A stretch of DNA of 64,000 nucleotides from Candidatus Accumulibacter sp. ACC003. GTDB lineage: Bacteria; Pseudomonadota; Gammaproteobacteria; Burkholderiales; Rhodocyclaceae. The stretch lies in assembly GCF_907163085.1 (NCBI RefSeq), contig NZ_CAJQTX010000007.1:1-64000 (forward strand). The letters are read 5' to 3'. The position numbers and the translations under genes are program-made. The notes under the pieces are model-generated. The model did not search any database and was not told the origin of the DNA. It saw only the letters and a program-made list of their open reading frames with translations. Numbering within the stretch: position 1 is the stretch's first letter; each line of letters starts with the position of its first letter. Shown piece after piece: positions 48,141 to 56,578 of the stretch.

Positions 48141-48734
48141 ATGGATTTCGAGTATTGGCGACATTATGCCCGTGCCTCGCTTTGGCAATTCCTCGAGCGC
48201 GAGGAAAAGGCTTTCGCCGAGTATCTGATTGCTGTTCGCCGCCAGCCCGATGATCTGCGGTCGGCACGGCATCTGGCGTGTATCGCTGCCGGCCAGCAGC
48301 GCCATGCGCTCGCCGAGAAGTGGTTCAGCGAATGTCTGCGGCTGGCCCCGGACGACGCCGACACGCACTACAACCACGGCTTCGTTCTCGAGCAGGCGGG
48401 TCGCTCGCTGGCGGCGATCGACGCCTTTTCGGAAGCGCTTCGGCGCAAGCCGGCGCTCGATTGCGCGTGGTACGGCATGGGTCTGGCGCACGCCCGTCTG
48501 GGCCAGCATGCGGCCGCCGCCGAGGCCTTCGCCCGTGCTGTCGAACTGCAACCGCTGCACGGCGAGGCCTGCTATCTGTGGGGCATGGCTTGTCACCGTG
48601 CGCAGCGTCATCCGGACTTCGAGCGTGTCGTCGAGCGGCTGGCCGGCTTCGATCCGCGGCTGGCGGCCAGGCTGGTGCGCGAGGCTGGCCGCCAGGATGA
48701 TCTCGGGCCGCTGCTCCCCGAGATGCCCTTTTGA
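48141..48734 (+). CDS. Tetratricopeptide repeat protein
   Basis: This 197-residue protein starts MDFEYWRHYARASLWQFLER at ATG 48141. It contains consecutive TPR-like helices: RSARHLACIAAGQQRHALAEKWF, ADTHYNHGFVLEQAGRSLAAIDAF, DCAWYGMGLAHARLGQHAAAAEAF and GEACYLWGMACHRAQ. No signal peptide or enzyme domain is present. Likely a protein-interaction scaffold; partner unknown. Confidence 0.82.
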   Translation: MDFEYWRHYARASLWQFLEREEKAFAEYLIAVRRQPDDLRSARHLACIAAGQQRHALAEKWFSECLRLAPDDADTHYNHGFVLEQAGRSLAAIDAFSEALRRKPALDCAWYGMGLAHARLGQHAAAAEAFARAVELQPLHGEACYLWGMACHRAQRHPDFERVVERLAGFDPRLAARLVREAGRQDDLGPLLPEMPF

Positions 48735-49038
48735 ACGAGTGGCCGGCGGTCCGCTGACCTGGCTGCCTCGACGATGCGGCGAAGCGGCATCCCGGCTCTG
48801 ATTTTCCCGAGGCCCTGCGGTCGCCAGACGGCGCCGCCGCTGCGGCTTGCGAGCACCGCGCCTGTCATATCTTTTTTGCATCATCTTTGCCTGGCGAGCG
48901 ACCTGTGGTCGGGAAGCGGCGAGGCGCATGGAATTCCGGGGGTTTCATGCCGGCAGCCTTGCCGTAGGGAGCGATCTGCGGCATGATTTGGCTTCCTGCC
49001 GACGACGGCTATCCTTCGACTGACCTTTTAAAGAGCCG
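48735..49038. other. Intergenic region before the DUF1538 gene
   Basis: No gene recognised. Short frames lack ribosome sites. Confidence 0.45.
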
Positions 49039-49107
49039 ATGACCCAGCCGCGCCAGACCCCGCCACTACTGCTCAATCCCGCCTTGCGGGAAGCGATCGC
49101 GATCTAG
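49039..49107 (+). CDS. Possible 22-residue leader peptide
   Basis: A short frame MTQPRQTPPLLLNPALREAI ends at 49107, eight bases before the DUF1538 ATG, which itself lacks a good ribosome site. AAAGAG lies upstream at a suitable distance. The frame covers a small perfect hairpin TCCCGC-CTT-GCGGGA (49077-49091). Translational coupling or attenuation is possible; it may also be chance. Confidence 0.3.
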   Translation: MTQPRQTPPLLLNPALREAIAI

Positions 49108-49114
49108 GGCGCGC

Positions 49115-50617
49115 ATGGGTTCGCTGCTGCGCCTGATCCGGGAACTCCTGCAAGATGCGGCGCGGGACCTGGCGCCGACGCTGATCGTCGTCGCCATTTT
49201 CCAGGGATTTTTCATCCAGCGCATGCCCGATAACCCGGGCGCGCTGATCGGCGGCTTTGCCGCCGTTCTGATTGGCCTGGCATTGTTCGTCAAAGGGCTG
49301 GACGCGGCGATCTTTCCGGCCGGCGAGACGATGGCTTTCGATTTTGCTCGTCGTGGCTCGTTTCTGTGGCTGATGGCTTTCGCTTTCTGCATCAGCTTCG
49401 CCTCGGTGGCCGCCGAACCGGCGCTGATGGCCGTCGCCTACAAAGCCGAGGTGGTTTCGGGCGGTAGTATGGGCGCAATGACCTTGCGCATGGTCGCCGC
49501 CCTGGCTGTCGGCCTGGCGATAATGGTCGGCGTCTGGCGTATCGTCCTCGGGCATCCGATCGCGCTATACCTGATTCCCGGCTACCTGATCGTCGTCGGC
49601 CTGACAGCCTTGTCGCCGCCCGAACTCGTTGGCCTGGCTTTCGATTCGGGTGGCGTCGTCGCTTCGACGGTGACGGCGCCGCTGCTGACAGCGATGGGCG
49701 TTGGCCTGGCAGCGACCATCCGTGGCCGCAATCCGATGCTCGACGGCTTCGGTCTGATCGCTTTCGGCGCGCTGGCGCCGATGATCGTCATCCAGCTCTA
49801 TGGCATCGTGTTCTTTGTCCCGGCCGACCATGGTACCGCTGTGCTGCTGATGCCCACCGACGACGAGCATCAGTTGACGGCCTGGGCGCTGCTCGGCAAC
49901 TTCCTGGGGATGGTCAAGAATCTGTTGCCGATCATCGCCGTCGTCCTGTTTTCGAGTTTCGTGATCCTGCGGCGGCCGCTCGCCGACCCCAAGGGCCTGG
50001 CGGTCGGCATGCTCTTCGTGGCGGTCGGCCTGTACCTGTTTGACGAAGGACTGCAGGTCGGACTGTTCCCGCTCGGCGACGAAATGACCAGCGGCCTGAT
50101 GCAGGACGGCGCGGCGATGTGGGTGCTCTACCTTTATGGCTTCCTGATCGGTTTCGCCACCACCATGGCCGAACCGGCGCTGATTGCCCTGTCGATCAAG
50201 GCCGACGAAGTGAGCCTGGGTCAGCTCAAGGGCTTCTGGCTGCGGACCCTGGTTTCGATCGGCGTCGGCGTTGGCCTGGTCATCGGCTGTGCGCGCATCG
50301 TCGACGGCACGCCTATCGCCTACTGGCTGATCCCGGGTTACCTGCTGGTGATCGCCATGACCAGGCTGGCGCCGCGCTTCATCATCCCGATCGCTTTCGA
50401 CTGCGGTGGCGTGACGACCTCGACGGTGACCGTGCCGCTGGTGACGGCACTCGGCGTTGGCCTCGCCGAACGGACGCCGGGCCGCGATCCGATGATCGAC
50501 GGTTTTGGCCTGATTGCCTTCGCCTCATTGCTACCAATGATTATCGTCATGTCCTACGGCATCATCGCTACCTTGCTGCTGACGCCAAGGAAACAGGCCA
50601 AGGAGAGAACACCATGA
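49115..50617 (+). CDS. DUF1538 membrane transporter with internal duplication
   Basis: This 500-residue polytopic protein consists of two DUF1538 halves. Matching motifs occur twice: AAEPALMAVAYKAEVV and MAEPALIALSIKADEV; FDSGGVVASTVTAPLLTAMG and FDCGGVTTSTVTVPLVTALG. Roughly a dozen membrane helices are visible. It is a predicted transporter of unknown substrate. The stop overlaps the start of a PII-like gene (ATGA), so the two are translationally coupled, suggesting PII-like control of transport as in other transporter-PII pairs. Confidence 0.88.
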   Translation: MGSLLRLIRELLQDAARDLAPTLIVVAIFQGFFIQRMPDNPGALIGGFAAVLIGLALFVKGLDAAIFPAGETMAFDFARRGSFLWLMAFAFCISFASVAAEPALMAVAYKAEVVSGGSMGAMTLRMVAALAVGLAIMVGVWRIVLGHPIALYLIPGYLIVVGLTALSPPELVGLAFDSGGVVASTVTAPLLTAMGVGLAATIRGRNPMLDGFGLIAFGALAPMIVIQLYGIVFFVPADHGTAVLLMPTDDEHQLTAWALLGNFLGMVKNLLPIIAVVLFSSFVILRRPLADPKGLAVGMLFVAVGLYLFDEGLQVGLFPLGDEMTSGLMQDGAAMWVLYLYGFLIGFATTMAEPALIALSIKADEVSLGQLKGFWLRTLVSIGVGVGLVIGCARIVDGTPIAYWLIPGYLLVIAMTRLAPRFIIPIAFDCGGVTTSTVTVPLVTALGVGLAERTPGRDPMIDGFGLIAFASLLPMIIVMSYGIIATLLLTPRKQAKERTP

Positions 50618-50961
50618 AATTTTCTGCTGTTGTGCTGATCGTCCCGGACGAGGACGAGAATCGTGCGGTCGAGGTGCTCAAGCTAGCCGGCGCGGCCGGT
50701 ATCACCATCCTCAAGGGCAAGGGCTTGCGACACAACGAGCGCAAGACCTTTCTCGGCCTTGGCCTCGAGCGCAAGGAGTCGCTGCTGCTCTGCGTGACCG
50801 AACAACAAATGGCGATGCGCATCCTCAAGGCGGTCAAGCTACAGATGAAGCTCGAACTTCCCGGCGGCGGACTGGCGTTTTCGATCGCGCTGGGCAGCGT
50901 CGTTGGCATTGGCCTGGAGCAAATGAAGCTCTTCCGCCGTGAAGTCGAGGAGGGCATGTGA
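50614..50961 (+). CDS. PII-like (GlnB-fold) regulatory protein
   Basis: This 115-residue protein reads MKFSAVVLIVPDEDENRAVEVLKLAGAAG, with a ferredoxin-like PII pattern; GLRHNERKTFLGLGLERKES occupies the T-loop area and LELPGGGLAFSIALGSVVGI the C-terminal strand. The T-loop Tyr of canonical GlnB is absent, so classical uridylylation is unlikely. AAGGAGAG precedes the start, which overlaps the DUF1538 stop. It probably binds a nucleotide and gates the transporter; this is inferred from linkage. Confidence 0.8.
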   Translation: MKFSAVVLIVPDEDENRAVEVLKLAGAAGITILKGKGLRHNERKTFLGLGLERKESLLLCVTEQQMAMRILKAVKLQMKLELPGGGLAFSIALGSVVGIGLEQMKLFRREVEEGM

Positions 50962-51032
50962 GCCGGTTCGAGCCGTCACCCGGCTGCCGTGTCGATTACC
51001 GAGTATGATCATTGGATGAAGGAGCTGTAGTC

Positions 51033-51428
51033 ATGTTGGTTGCCGGAATCATGAAGAAGGACGTCATCACCATCAGCCCGCTGGCGACCGTGCGCGAAGC
51101 CTTGATGATGATGAAGGCGCGCGGCGTCAAATCGCTGGTTGTCGAAAAGCGCCATTCTGGCGATGCGCACGGCCTTATCGCCTATCGCGACGTCGCCAGG
51201 GCGGTCATCGCCGACGATGGCGACATCGACCTGCTCAATGTCTATGACATCGCGCAGAAGCCGGCGCTGCAGGTCTCGCAGCATCTCGAGGTCCGTTATC
51301 TGGCGCGCTTGATGATCCAGTATGCGGTGAAGAGCGTGCTGGTGATCGACAACAACGATCTGCAGGGCTTCGTTTCAGATACCGATGTGGTGGCCAGTCT
51401 GATCGACCGGGCAACGCAGGAAAAATAG
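51033..51428 (+). CDS. CBS-domain protein
   Basis: This 131-residue protein consists of a CBS pair: MKKDVITISPLATVREALMMMKARGVKSLVV and LEVRYLARLMIQYAVKSVLVIDNNDLQGFVSDTDVV. CBS pairs bind adenosine nucleotides and sense energy state. AAGGAG precedes ATG 51033. It follows the PII-like gene by 71 bases on the same strand, so it may add a second nucleotide signal to the transporter cluster. Confidence 0.9.
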   Translation: MLVAGIMKKDVITISPLATVREALMMMKARGVKSLVVEKRHSGDAHGLIAYRDVARAVIADDGDIDLLNVYDIAQKPALQVSQHLEVRYLARLMIQYAVKSVLVIDNNDLQGFVSDTDVVASLIDRATQEK

Positions 51429-51440
51429 AACGGCCCGGCC

Positions 51441-51878
51441 ATGGAAAAGAACATTCGACGCTATTCAGCCTACATTCCCCGCTGGTGCCAGGCTTTCGGC
51501 GAGCACGCCCCCGACCCTGGTGGTGAAGGTCGTGCGGTCGAGTGGTTGGTCGGCGCCGACGCCGTCGGCGTCGTCGTCCTGCCCGACATTCGGCGCCTGC
51601 TGACGCACGAACTGCTCGGTGCCAACAAACCCGAGCTCGAGTTTCGCACGCGATCGGTGCGTCTCAACCAGCGAACCTTCGACCAGAAGAACATTCTCGG
51701 GCATCCCGGTTACGCGGCCTTGCGCGAACTGCTCCTCGGCGACAGCGACGCGCACATGTATCTGACTTATCACCTGATTCACCCGCCAGGGACGCGGATC
51801 ATCACGATTTCGCGCAAGGCACCGCTGCCGCTGCTGTACAAGGAGATGACGCCGCTGCGGGTGAGCGTCTGCGACTGA
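51441..51878 (+). CDS. Hypothetical protein in the DUF1538-PII-CBS cluster
   Basis: This 145-residue soluble protein begins MEKNIRRYSAYIPRWCQAFG and lies 12 bases after the CBS gene. No family was recognised. Visible features are WLVGADAVGVVVLPDIRRLL, HPGYAALRELLLGDSDAHMY, and a final basic strand TRIITISRKAPLPLLYKEM. Spacing suggests it belongs to the same operon. Function unknown. Confidence 0.7.
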   Translation: MEKNIRRYSAYIPRWCQAFGEHAPDPGGEGRAVEWLVGADAVGVVVLPDIRRLLTHELLGANKPELEFRTRSVRLNQRTFDQKNILGHPGYAALRELLLGDSDAHMYLTYHLIHPPGTRIITISRKAPLPLLYKEMTPLRVSVCD

Positions 51879-51989
51879 GCCGAGCGTCGGTTTTGTTGGC
51901 GTCGGTCGGGCGCGCGGGCAGCGCTCGGTGGCGCGCTTCGGCCAGCTGCAGGCGCGTCTCGAGGGCCAGGAAGCGATGATTGCCGGTGC

Positions 51990-51995
51990 TATAAT
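51990..51995 (+). promoter_or_regulatory. -10 like hexamer before queD
   Basis: A perfect TATAAT lies 28 bases before the queD start. No recognisable -35 sits at 16-18 bases upstream, so this is only a candidate promoter. Confidence 0.35.
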
Positions 51996-52022
51996 TGCCG
52001 CTCATTTCATTGCCTTTTCCCG

Positions 52023-52466
52023 ATGCTTATCACCCGCCGTCTAGAATTCGATGCAGGCCACCGTATCCCCGACCACAAGAGTCAGTGTCGCCATCTGCAC
52101 GGCCATCGCTACGCGATCGAGATCACGCTCGGCGGCGAGATTATCCAGCAGGCGGGTGACCCGGCCAACGGCATGGTGATGGACTTCTCCGAGATCAAGG
52201 ATCTCGCCCGGCAGCATCTGGTCGACGCCTGGGATCACGCCTTCCTGGCCTGGGCCGGTGACCAGCCGATCGTCGACTTTCTGCAGTCGCTGCCGGAACA
52301 CAAGACGGTATTGCTCGACTGCGTACCGACCGCCGAAAATCTCGCCCAACGGGCGTTTGCGATTCTCGACGCCGTCTATCGCGATACCTACGGTAATCAT
52401 CTGCGCCTTGAGCGCCTGCGTCTCTACGAAACGCCCAATTGCTGGGCCGAAGCGATTCGCGCCTAA
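52023..52466 (+). CDS. queD: 6-carboxytetrahydropterin synthase / 6-pyruvoyl-tetrahydropterin synthase family
   Basis: This 147-residue enzyme begins MLITRRLEFDAGHRIP. The zinc-binding His (DAGHR and HLHGHRY), the catalytic Cys in SQCRHLHGHRY, and the C-terminal YETPNCWAEA Glu are all present. QueD makes 6-carboxytetrahydropterin for queuosine synthesis. Other queuosine genes are not nearby, so a PTPS-type specificity cannot be excluded. Confidence 0.9.
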   Translation: MLITRRLEFDAGHRIPDHKSQCRHLHGHRYAIEITLGGEIIQQAGDPANGMVMDFSEIKDLARQHLVDAWDHAFLAWAGDQPIVDFLQSLPEHKTVLLDCVPTAENLAQRAFAILDAVYRDTYGNHLRLERLRLYETPNCWAEAIRA

Positions 52467-52667
52467 ACTGAGAGTCTTTGCTCGCGCTGGGCAAGCTCGC
52501 CGATTCTTGTACGATGGGCACGTGCGGACGAATCGCAAGGCCTTGACGATGACAGCTGAACAGTTTGTAGGCATCCACGAGCATACACGGTGGTGCGTAG
52601 CGGCGCCGACGACCGGCGGCCGTCACCGCGATCATCGTCCACCAGCCGGTCTTGAAGCGAGCGGCGC

Positions 52668-53435
52668 ATGAGCGTTCGCATTCTCGATTGTGGCGACACG
52701 GCGCTGACCGTCGAGTTTGGCGACGGCGTCGACCGGCGCCTGCTGGCGGCGGTAGCCGCGCTTGATCAAGCGCTGGCGGGGTTGGTCGCCCGCGGCGAGC
52801 TGTGCGGCGTCGTCGAAACGGTGCCGACGTTTCGTTCGCTGACGGTCATTTACGATCCCTTGCGCACCACCCGTGGCGAAATCGAACCGACGATCCGGGC
52901 CGCCATCGGGCCGCCCGCTGCGGCGTCGGTAGCACACGGCCGTCGCTGGCAATTGCCGGTCTGCTACGGCGATCAGAGCGCCGCTTGCGGGCCCGATCTT
53001 GATGACCTGGCGGCGGCCTGCGGCCTGACGCCGGCCGAGGTGGTCGGGCTGCACTCGAAGGCGACCTACGACGTGTATATGCTCGGTTTCCTGCCTGGTT
53101 TCCCGTTCATGGGTGACCTGCCGGCCGTACTCTCCAGGCCCCGTCGCAGCGAACCGCGCTTGCGCGTGCCGGCCGGCAGCGTGGCGACGGCCGGCACGCT
53201 GACGGCGATCTACCCGTCCGCGAGCCCGGGCGGCTGGCACCTGATCGGCGCCTGCCCGGTGCCGCTGTTTTCTGCCACCTGGCCGCAGGCGGCGCTGTTG
53301 TTGCCCGGTGACCGGGTAAGCTTCCGCGCCGTCGAGCACGCCGAGTACCGGGCGCTGCTCGGCGAACTGGCGGCGGCGCGCACTTCGCCGCGGCCGCCGG
53401 AGTGGCTGTTGCTCGACGGCGCTGCCGAGCGATGA
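52668..53435 (+). CDS. pxpB: 5-oxoprolinase subunit PxpB
   Basis: PxpABC hydrolyses 5-oxoproline to glutamate with ATP. This 255-residue subunit begins MSVRILDCGDTALTVEFGD and has the family segments YDVYMLGFLPGFPFMGDL, RVPAGSVATAG, IYPSASPGGWHLIG and LLLPGDRVSFR. It overlaps pxpC by ATGA. Formerly called KipI, or allophanate hydrolase subunit 1. Confidence 0.95.
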   Translation: MSVRILDCGDTALTVEFGDGVDRRLLAAVAALDQALAGLVARGELCGVVETVPTFRSLTVIYDPLRTTRGEIEPTIRAAIGPPAAASVAHGRRWQLPVCYGDQSAACGPDLDDLAAACGLTPAEVVGLHSKATYDVYMLGFLPGFPFMGDLPAVLSRPRRSEPRLRVPAGSVATAGTLTAIYPSASPGGWHLIGACPVPLFSATWPQAALLLPGDRVSFRAVEHAEYRALLGELAAARTSPRPPEWLLLDGAAER

Positions 53436-54460
53436 GCGCCGTCCTTGAAATCGTCAGCCCGGGGGCGATGGCGTCGATCCAGGACCTCGGTCGTAATGGT
53501 CTGCGCAAGGTCGGCGTGCCACGCGCCGGGGCGCTGGCAGCGGGCTGGCTGCGTCTGGCCAACGCCCTGCTCGGCAACGAAGAAGATGCGCCGGCGATCG
53601 AGTTCTTCGCTGGTGGCCTGCTGGTGCGCGCGCTGGAAGCACCGTTACGGCTCGCGCTGGCCGGTCATTTTTCCGCCGAACTGCGCACCGCCGACGAGTA
53701 TCGGCGCGTCGATTCCTGGCGCAGCGTCACTCTCGCGCCTGGCGATACCTTGCGTTGCACAGCGCTGGCCGATGGTCGGCTGGGCTACCTGGCGCTGGCC
53801 GGGATCCGCGTTGCGCAGCAGCTCGGAAGCGCTTCGACCGACGCCCGCGCCGCTCTCGGCGGCCTTGACGGGCGCTTGCTCGCGCCGGGAGCGCGCCTCA
53901 CCGCGGCCGCGTGCAGCGGCGACGAGATGATGCTGAAGGCGTCGCCAGCCGCCGACGCGTCGCCGATTCGCGTTGTTCTCGGTCCGCAGGATGACTATTT
54001 TGACGAGGCGTCGATTGCGCGCTTGCTGAGCGAGGCTTACCAGGTTTCGAGCGCTGCCGACCGCATGGGTGTTCGCCTCGAGGGCCGGCCGCTCCGGCAT
54101 CGGCCGGAGAAAGGCGTTGAAATCACCTCGGACGCGACCGTACCGGGCTCGATTCAGGTACCCGGCCAGGGGCAGCCGATCGTCCTGCTCGCCGACGGCC
54201 AGACCGCCGGCGGCTATCCGAAGATCGCCACCGTGATCTCGGCCGATCTGCCGCGCCTGGCGGTGATGGCGCCGGGGCAGACGCTGCACTTTGCCGCGGT
54301 TTCGGTCGCCGCCGCCGAGTTGGCGGCGCGTGCACACGAGGCGGCGCTGCGCGCGCTGATCGCCGGCATCGGGCCGCTCGCCGAGCCCGGAGCGATCGAT
54401 CTGAAAGCCATCTACGACGCCAATCTGGTCAGCGGTGTGGTCGATGCGCAAGTCCGTTGA
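53432..54460 (+). CDS. pxpC: 5-oxoprolinase subunit PxpC
   Basis: This 342-residue subunit starts at ATG 53432, overlapping the pxpB stop. It carries VSPGAMASIQDLGRNGLRKVGVP, a typical PxpC/KipA N-terminus, then VVLGPQDDYFD, SSAADRMGVRLEG, and SIQVPGQGQPIVLLADGQTAGGYPKIA. Length and order pxpB-pxpC-pxpA are as expected. Confidence 0.95.
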   Translation: MSAVLEIVSPGAMASIQDLGRNGLRKVGVPRAGALAAGWLRLANALLGNEEDAPAIEFFAGGLLVRALEAPLRLALAGHFSAELRTADEYRRVDSWRSVTLAPGDTLRCTALADGRLGYLALAGIRVAQQLGSASTDARAALGGLDGRLLAPGARLTAAACSGDEMMLKASPAADASPIRVVLGPQDDYFDEASIARLLSEAYQVSSAADRMGVRLEGRPLRHRPEKGVEITSDATVPGSIQVPGQGQPIVLLADGQTAGGYPKIATVISADLPRLAVMAPGQTLHFAAVSVAAAELAARAHEAALRALIAGIGPLAEPGAIDLKAIYDANLVSGVVDAQVR

Positions 54461-54496
54461 TGGCGCCCGATCGCTGACCGCCATGAGGAGTGAGCA

Positions 54497-55270
54497 ATGA
54501 GCAGCGCAACGATCAATCTCAACGCCGACCTCGGCGAAAGCTTTGGCGCCTGGCAAATGGGCAACGATGCCGAACTGCTGCGGATCGTCGGCACCGCCAA
54601 CATCGCTTGCGGCTTCCACGCCGGCGATCCGCTGGTCATGCGTCGTACCGTGCGGCGGGCGCTGGCGGCCGGCGTCAGCCTTGGCGCGCACCCGTCTTTT
54701 CCCGACCTGCAGGGTTTCGGGCGGCGCGCGATGCAACTCCCGGCAGCCGAGCTGGAAGCGATGCTGATCTACCAGATCGGCGCCTTGAGCGGCATCGCCA
54801 AGGCCGAAGGAGGGCGGCTGACGCACGTCAAGCCGCACGGCGCGCTGAACAACATGGCCTGTGAGGATACGGCGCTGGCGACCAGCGTGGTGTCGGCAAT
54901 TCGCAGTCATGATCCATCGCTGATCCTCCTGGCGCCGGCCTTGTCGAAGCTGGCGTTCGCCGGCGAGGCGCTCGGTTTGCGCGTTGCTGCCGAGATCTTT
55001 GCCGACCGAACCTACGGCGAAAGCGGCAACCTGGTGCCGCGCAGCCAGGTCGGAGCGCTTCTGCATAGCGCCGACGAGTGTGTCGCGCACGTTTTGCGGA
55101 TGCTCGATGCGGGAGGCATCGTGACCGTTGCTGGGCAGCTGATTCGCACCGAATTCCACAGTATCTGCGTGCACGGCGACGGCCCGCAGGCGGTCGCCGC
55201 AGCGAGCGCGATTCGCGCCTCGCTGCTCGCCGCCGGCATTCGCCTGCTGCCGCTTCCGGAAGTGCTCTAG
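54497..55270 (+). CDS. pxpA: 5-oxoprolinase subunit PxpA (LamB/YcsF family)
   Basis: This 257-residue subunit begins MSSATINLNADLGESFGAWQ, the LamB/YcsF signature, and has IACGFHAGDPLVMRRTV, GAHPSFPDLQGFGRR, THVKPHGALNNMA and EIFADRTYGESGNLVPR. GAGGAG lies upstream of ATG 54497. It completes the pxpBCA operon. Confidence 0.96.
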   Translation: MSSATINLNADLGESFGAWQMGNDAELLRIVGTANIACGFHAGDPLVMRRTVRRALAAGVSLGAHPSFPDLQGFGRRAMQLPAAELEAMLIYQIGALSGIAKAEGGRLTHVKPHGALNNMACEDTALATSVVSAIRSHDPSLILLAPALSKLAFAGEALGLRVAAEIFADRTYGESGNLVPRSQVGALLHSADECVAHVLRMLDAGGIVTVAGQLIRTEFHSICVHGDGPQAVAAASAIRASLLAAGIRLLPLPEVL

Positions 55271-55441
55271 CGGTCGGCCGAAGCTGCCATTTGCCCGGCG
55301 ATGGTTTAGAATATCGGCATCGCCGCAGCGAGCGGCGAGCGGCGCGAGGCGCGGCAGAACCGGCGATCACGACGGGCTGCCGGCCGCACCGTCCAACAAG
55401 TCAGGGGCGAGGAGTTGTCTCCGCGCACCGGAAAGACGCCG

Positions 55442-56554
55442 ATGCCTCACCGAATTCTCAGAGTCCCCGAGCGCGGCATGCTCGACGCCTACGAGCAGGT
55501 GCTCGCGTCGCGCGGTTTCGCCGCCGACAGCGCACAGCGCGCGGCCGCTGAGCGCTTGCAGCGCCTGTACTACGACTTGCTGTCGTTCAAGGTCGGGCGC
55601 GGCAGCACGCTGCGGCGCTTCTTCTCACCGCCCGCGGTGCCGCGCGGCGTCTATTTCTGGGGTGGCGTCGGGCGTGGCAAGAGCTTCCTGATGGACTGTT
55701 TCTTCGACGCCGTGCCGTATCGGCGCAAGCGGCGGGTGCACTTCCACGCCTTCATGCATGGCGTCCATCGCCAGCTGAACCAGCTCAAGGGCGAGAGCGA
55801 TCCGCTGCTGCGCGTTGCCGAGAGCATCGCCAGCGAGGTTCGCTTGCTGTGTTTCGACGAGTTCCACGTCTCCGATATCGCCGATGCGATGATCCTTGGC
55901 CGGCTGCTCGAAGCGCTGTTCGAGAAAGGCGTGGTGTTCGTGATGACTTCCAACTACCCGCCCGACCGGCTCTATCCAAACGGCTTGCAGCGCGAGAATT
56001 TTCTGCCGACGATCGCCTCGATCAAGTCGCGCATGGACGTGCTGGAGATCGATTCCGGCGTCGACTACCGGCTGCGGACGCTCGAGCAGGTCGAGATTTT
56101 CCACTTTCCCGCGGATGCCGCGGCCGAACTGAAGATGGCCGATTACTTCAGCGCGATGGCCGGTGGCGAGGGCGCGGCTGGCGGCAGCGTCGAGATTCTC
56201 GGACGGCAGATCCCGACCAGGCGTCGCGGTAACGGGGTCATCTGGTTCGACTTCAAGTCGCTCTGCGGCGGGCCTCGTTCGCAGAACGACTATCTCGAAC
56301 TGGCTCGTGGCTACCATACGGTGCTGATGTCGGCGATTCCCCGGATGTCGGTCAGCATGGCCTCGGAGGCCAGGCGTTTCACCTGGTTGGTCGATATTTT
56401 CTACGATCACAAGGTCAAGCTGATTGCTACTGCCGACTGCGGCCCCGATCAGCTCTACACCGAAGGCACCCAGGCCAGCGAGTTCTTCCGCACCGCCAGT
56501 CGTCTCACCGAGATGCGCTCGCGCGAGTATCTGGGGCTGCCGCATCTGTCGTGA
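55442..56554 (+). CDS. zapE: Cell division protein ZapE (AFG1-like ATPase)
   Basis: This 370-residue P-loop ATPase starts MPHRILRVPERGMLDAYEQV at ATG 55442. Walker A is GGVGRGKS (about 74-81) and Walker B is LLCFDEFHVSDIADAM. MTSNYPPDRLYPNGLQRENFLP and WFDFKSLCGGPRSQNDY are family-specific. ZapE binds FtsZ and destabilises Z-ring polymers under low-oxygen or heat conditions in E. coli. The DNA upstream (55271-55441) has no recognised gene. Confidence 0.94.
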   Translation: MPHRILRVPERGMLDAYEQVLASRGFAADSAQRAAAERLQRLYYDLLSFKVGRGSTLRRFFSPPAVPRGVYFWGGVGRGKSFLMDCFFDAVPYRRKRRVHFHAFMHGVHRQLNQLKGESDPLLRVAESIASEVRLLCFDEFHVSDIADAMILGRLLEALFEKGVVFVMTSNYPPDRLYPNGLQRENFLPTIASIKSRMDVLEIDSGVDYRLRTLEQVEIFHFPADAAAELKMADYFSAMAGGEGAAGGSVEILGRQIPTRRRGNGVIWFDFKSLCGGPRSQNDYLELARGYHTVLMSAIPRMSVSMASEARRFTWLVDIFYDHKVKLIATADCGPDQLYTEGTQASEFFRTASRLTEMRSREYLGLPHLS

Positions 56555-56578
56555 GTGCGCCGTAGGGGCGCCCTGCGA

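Noticed and set aside
53645-55174. 509-codon minus-strand frame opposite pxpC/pxpA
   Set aside because: Antisense shadow of the 5-oxoprolinase genes.
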